The notes under the pieces are model-generated. The model worked only from the letters and a program-made list of their open reading frames with translations. It ran no database searches and was not told the DNA's origin. Position numbers and translations under genes: made by a program. 8,236 nt of DNA from Desulfurobacterium atlanticum (GTDB lineage: Bacteria > Aquificota > Aquificia > Desulfurobacteriales > Desulfurobacteriaceae): assembly GCF_900188395.1 (NCBI RefSeq), contig NZ_FZOB01000019.1:1-8236 (forward strand). Direction: 5' to 3'. Of the stretch, positions 6,638 to 8,236 are shown piece after piece (the stretch's first letter is position 1; the number at the start of each line of letters is the position of its first letter).

Positions 6638-7741
6638 ATGGGGGTTTTTGATTTAAAAGATAAGGTGATAGAAAAGGCAATTTTGAATATAGGGAAGGAA
6701 AATCTTGGTCTAAGAAAAAATGAGCGGTTGCTTGTGCTTTCAGACTGGCATAAAACAAAAATAGGTGAGTGGCTTTTTAATGGTTTGAAGAATATGGTTA
6801 AAGAGGCTTTACATTTCTCCTATAAACCCACCATAAGGCATGGGATTGAACCGCCTGAGACTGTATGGATGGCTGCTTTTGGTGCTTCTGCTGTTCAGGC
6901 TTTAAAGGAAGAGGGTTTATTTAAAAAGATTTTGGATAAAGAGATCGGTAAACTGGAGGAGGAACGGATTTTCTCAATCTTAAAAGGAGAAGTGGCAAAT
7001 GCGCCTGATGTTGTTTTGGCTGTTAACAGGTTTTCCATAAGTCATACCTTCTTTAGAAAGCTGTGCACCGATATTTTTGGTATCAGGTTTGTCAGTATGC
7101 CACTTTTTGAGCCGTTTATGTTTTACACTTCAATGCAGGCAGATTGGGAGAAGGTAGAGGAAAGAAGTTTAAAGATTGCACAAATCTTAACAGAAGGAGA
7201 AAAAGTTTGTGTTGTCTCTTCAGATGGTACAAATATTTCTTTTGATATTTCAAGCAGGAAAGGAGTAGCAGATACTGGTAGGTTTTTAAGTCCCGGGTGT
7301 TTTGGGAATCTGCCAGCAGGAGAGGCTTTTATAGCTCCTGTTGAAGAAAAAGCAGAAGGAGTCTTTGCTACACACTGGGCACCTGATAGAAGACTTAAGG
7401 AGCCTGTTAAGTTTTTTGTTAAGAAGGGAAAGGTTGTTAATATTTCAGGAGAAAAAGAGTTTTGTAGTTATATGGAAAGGGTTTTTATGGAAGATGAAAG
7501 GCACAGAAATGTTGCTGAACTTGGAATAGGAACTAATGACAAAGCTGTCAGATTTGATAACATTCTTGAAGGGGAGAAGATTCTGGGGACTTGCCATATT
7601 GCTGTTGGTGATAACAGTGCCTTTGGTGGCAGGGTAAGGGCAAAAGTGCATATAGATTTTATTGTGGAGAAGCCGACCCTGATTGTTTATAGAGGAAATG
7701 AAAAGGTGAAGATTATAAAAGAGGGAAAATTGGTTGTATAG
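6638..7741 (+). CDS. M29-family metallo-aminopeptidase (AmpS/aminopeptidase T-like)
   Basis: A 367-residue protein of the COG2309/M29 group, two-metal aminopeptidases with broad specificity. The expected metal ligands can be placed at E229 (PAGEAF), E294 (AELGIGTN), H320 (GTCHIAVGD), H338 and D340 (KVHIDF). The spacing H320 to H338 is shorter than in AmpS, because the loop that carries the AYP segment and its catalytic Tyr is replaced by GDNSAFGG. The family may therefore differ in mechanism or specificity here. It begins 3 nt after the nitrilase stop with GAGAGG upstream of the ATG. Its end is convergent with the tRNA cluster, only 11 bp away, without a recognisable terminator. Confidence 0.88.
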   Translation: MGVFDLKDKVIEKAILNIGKENLGLRKNERLLVLSDWHKTKIGEWLFNGLKNMVKEALHFSYKPTIRHGIEPPETVWMAAFGASAVQALKEEGLFKKILDKEIGKLEEERIFSILKGEVANAPDVVLAVNRFSISHTFFRKLCTDIFGIRFVSMPLFEPFMFYTSMQADWEKVEERSLKIAQILTEGEKVCVVSSDGTNISFDISSRKGVADTGRFLSPGCFGNLPAGEAFIAPVEEKAEGVFATHWAPDRRLKEPVKFFVKKGKVVNISGEKEFCSYMERVFMEDERHRNVAELGIGTNDKAVRFDNILEGEKILGTCHIAVGDNSAFGGRVRAKVHIDFIVEKPTLIVYRGNEKVKIIKEGKLVV

Positions 7742-7752
7742 GTGGATTGATA

Positions 7753-7829
7753 TGGAGCGGGCGACGGGATTCGAACCCGCGACCCTCAGCTTGGAAGGCT
7801 GATGCTCTAGCCAGCTGAGCTACGCCCGC
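7753..7829 (-). tRNA. tRNA-Gly (anticodon UCC)
   Basis: Full cloverleaf: acceptor GCGGGCG/CGCCCGC, D-arm TAGCTCAGCTGGCTAGAGC, anticodon arm TCAGC-CTTCCAA-GCTGA with anticodon TCC, and T-arm GGTTCGAATCC. The 3' CCA is encoded (7755-7753). It is the last of three tRNAs, 4 bp after tRNA-Tyr. Confidence 0.97.
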
Positions 7830-7833
7830 ATCA

Positions 7834-7919
7834 TGGTGGAGGGGGCAGGATTCGAACCTGCGTAGGCGTCAGCCGGTGGATTTACAGTCCACTGCCTTTG
7901 ACCGCTCGGCCACCCCTCC
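7834..7919 (-). tRNA. tRNA-Tyr (anticodon GUA)
   Basis: A class II tRNA of 86 nt with a long variable arm. The acceptor stem is GGAGGGG/CCCCTCC, the anticodon loop is CTGTAAA (anticodon GTA) on a TGGA/TCCA stem, and the T-arm contains GGTTCGAATCC. The discriminator is A followed by encoded CCA. Confidence 0.97.
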
Positions 7920-7932
7920 GTTAGGGGTCAAA

Positions 7933-8009
7933 TGGTGCCGGCTGAGGGAGTCGAACCCCCGACCTGGTGATTACAAGTCACCCGCTCTAGCCAACTGAGC
8001 TAAGCCGGC
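7933..8009 (-). tRNA. tRNA-Thr (anticodon UGU)
   Basis: Acceptor GCCGGCT/AGCCGGC, D-arm TAGCTCAGTTGGCTAGAGC, anticodon stem GTGA/TCAC around CTTGTAA (anticodon TGT), and T-arm GGGTTCGACTCC, with encoded CCA. It is the first tRNA of the Thr-Tyr-Gly cluster, an order also known upstream of tuf genes in other bacteria. Confidence 0.97.
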
Positions 8010-8030
8010 ACTTTCAAATCTTGCGAGAGA

Positions 8031-8060
8031 ATAATATAAGCTTTCTTTCCTATATGTCAA
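8031..8060 (-). promoter_or_regulatory. Promoter of the tRNA-Thr-Tyr-Gly cluster
   Basis: On the minus strand a consensus TTGACA (8060-8055) is followed by TATTAT (8036-8031) with an 18-bp spacer, or by TATATT (8038-8033) with a 16-bp spacer. Transcription would begin about 15 nt before tRNA-Thr. AT-rich sequence lies just upstream of the -35 box, where an UP element would sit. The repeat boundary at 8080 is 19 bp further upstream. Confidence 0.75.
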
Positions 8061-8079
8061 TAAATTTTGAGGAAAAATC

Positions 8080-8236
8080 CCTGCATAGGTATACACATAC
8101 TCCCCACCCACACCAAAGGAAAAAGGCTGCCCACCTGGTAATTAAAATATTAAGAGCACTAAACATTCAAATTTTCAGAAAACCAAAACCACTACCAGGA
8201 GGACAACCATGCAGCTAAATATAAACCTATACCACG
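8080..8236 (+). mobile_element. Right copy of the 157-bp inverted repeat; probable 5' end of an insertion sequence
   Basis: Reverse complement of 1-157 with one mismatch (8105). The element starts just upstream of the tRNA promoter and reads rightward off the window, so its putative transposase points away from the tRNA genes. The sequence flanking this copy (AAAAATC) differs from that flanking the left copy, so the boundary is sharp on both sides. Confidence 0.75.
8209..8236 (+). CDS. Start of the same repeat-borne ORF, possible transposase (partial)
   Basis: ATG at 8209 preceded by AGGAGG (8197-8202) with a 6-nt spacer; the nine visible codons are identical to those in the left copy. Such an ideal start in both copies argues that the ORF is real. 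Function is inferred only from the repeat context. Confidence 0.5.

Noticed and set aside
7753-8079. tRNA genes as an integration site for an island
   Set aside because: No integrase and no repeated tRNA 3' end are visible; the adjacent repeat lies upstream of the promoter, not at a tRNA 3' end.
8021-8218. A 65-residue open frame on the plus strand across the tRNA promoter and the repeat
   Set aside because: It overlaps the promoter, spans the repeat junction, and has no family pattern; it runs in a different frame from the well-supported ATG at 8209.
1-8236. A composite transposon carrying cargo genes
   Set aside because: The contents are core chromosomal genes and tRNAs, and the left copy interrupts one gene internally, so two independent insertions fit better.
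1-8236. CRISPR array, toxin-antitoxin or defence system
   Set aside because: There are no regularly spaced direct repeats, and every convincing gene belongs to metabolic, translation or signalling families.

Overview
This is an AT-rich stretch of a bacterial chromosome, densely packed with housekeeping genes. Lys/Glu/Ile-rich proteins, TTG and GTG starts, tRNA genes with encoded CCA, an IspH (MEP-pathway) gene and a protein with a signal peptide and a barrel-like C-terminus suggest a diderm, probably thermophilic bacterium. An Aquificota-like organism such as a Desulfurobacterium relative fits, but that is a low-confidence guess from composition and gene content.

Both ends carry the same ~157-bp sequence in inverted orientation (1-157 and 8080-8236, one mismatch). 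Each copy holds an outward-facing ribosome-binding site (AGGAGG) and the first nine codons of an ORF that runs off the window. The two copies sit in unrelated contexts, and the left one cuts into a coding sequence, so they look like the 5' ends of two divergent copies of an undetermined insertion sequence. The window probably ends where an assembly broke in the repeat.

Left region (158-1325, + strand): the remnant of a GGDEF-EAL cyclic-di-GMP protein. It has lost its start and part of the GGDEF domain to the repeat insertion, appears to carry a frameshift, has a degenerate GGDEF site, and lacks one catalytic Glu in the EAL domain.

Middle region (1327-5459, - strand): a tight operon read right to left. 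Its order is a small secreted or outer-membrane-like protein, plsC (phospholipid synthesis), ispH (isoprenoid synthesis), a four-repeat ribosomal S1 protein, smpB (trans-translation) and a flavin reductase-like protein. From plsC to smpB each gene overlaps the next; the last junction is at most 2 nt. Translational coupling is likely.

Right region (5523-7741, + strand): a second operon encoding a HIT nucleotide-binding hydrolase, a nitrilase-superfamily amidase and an M29-type aminopeptidase. It diverges from the first operon at overlapping, face-to-face promoters in a ~60-bp spacer. HIT and Nit side by side recall the eukaryotic NitFhit fusion.

Far right (7753-8009, - strand): tRNA-Thr(UGU), tRNA-Tyr(GUA) and tRNA-Gly(UCC), transcribed from a near-consensus promoter whose -35 box lies about 20 bp from the second repeat copy. 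No new defence or mobile system is evident. The most informative signals are the inverted repeat pair, the decayed c-di-GMP gene and the HIT-Nit-M29 operon.
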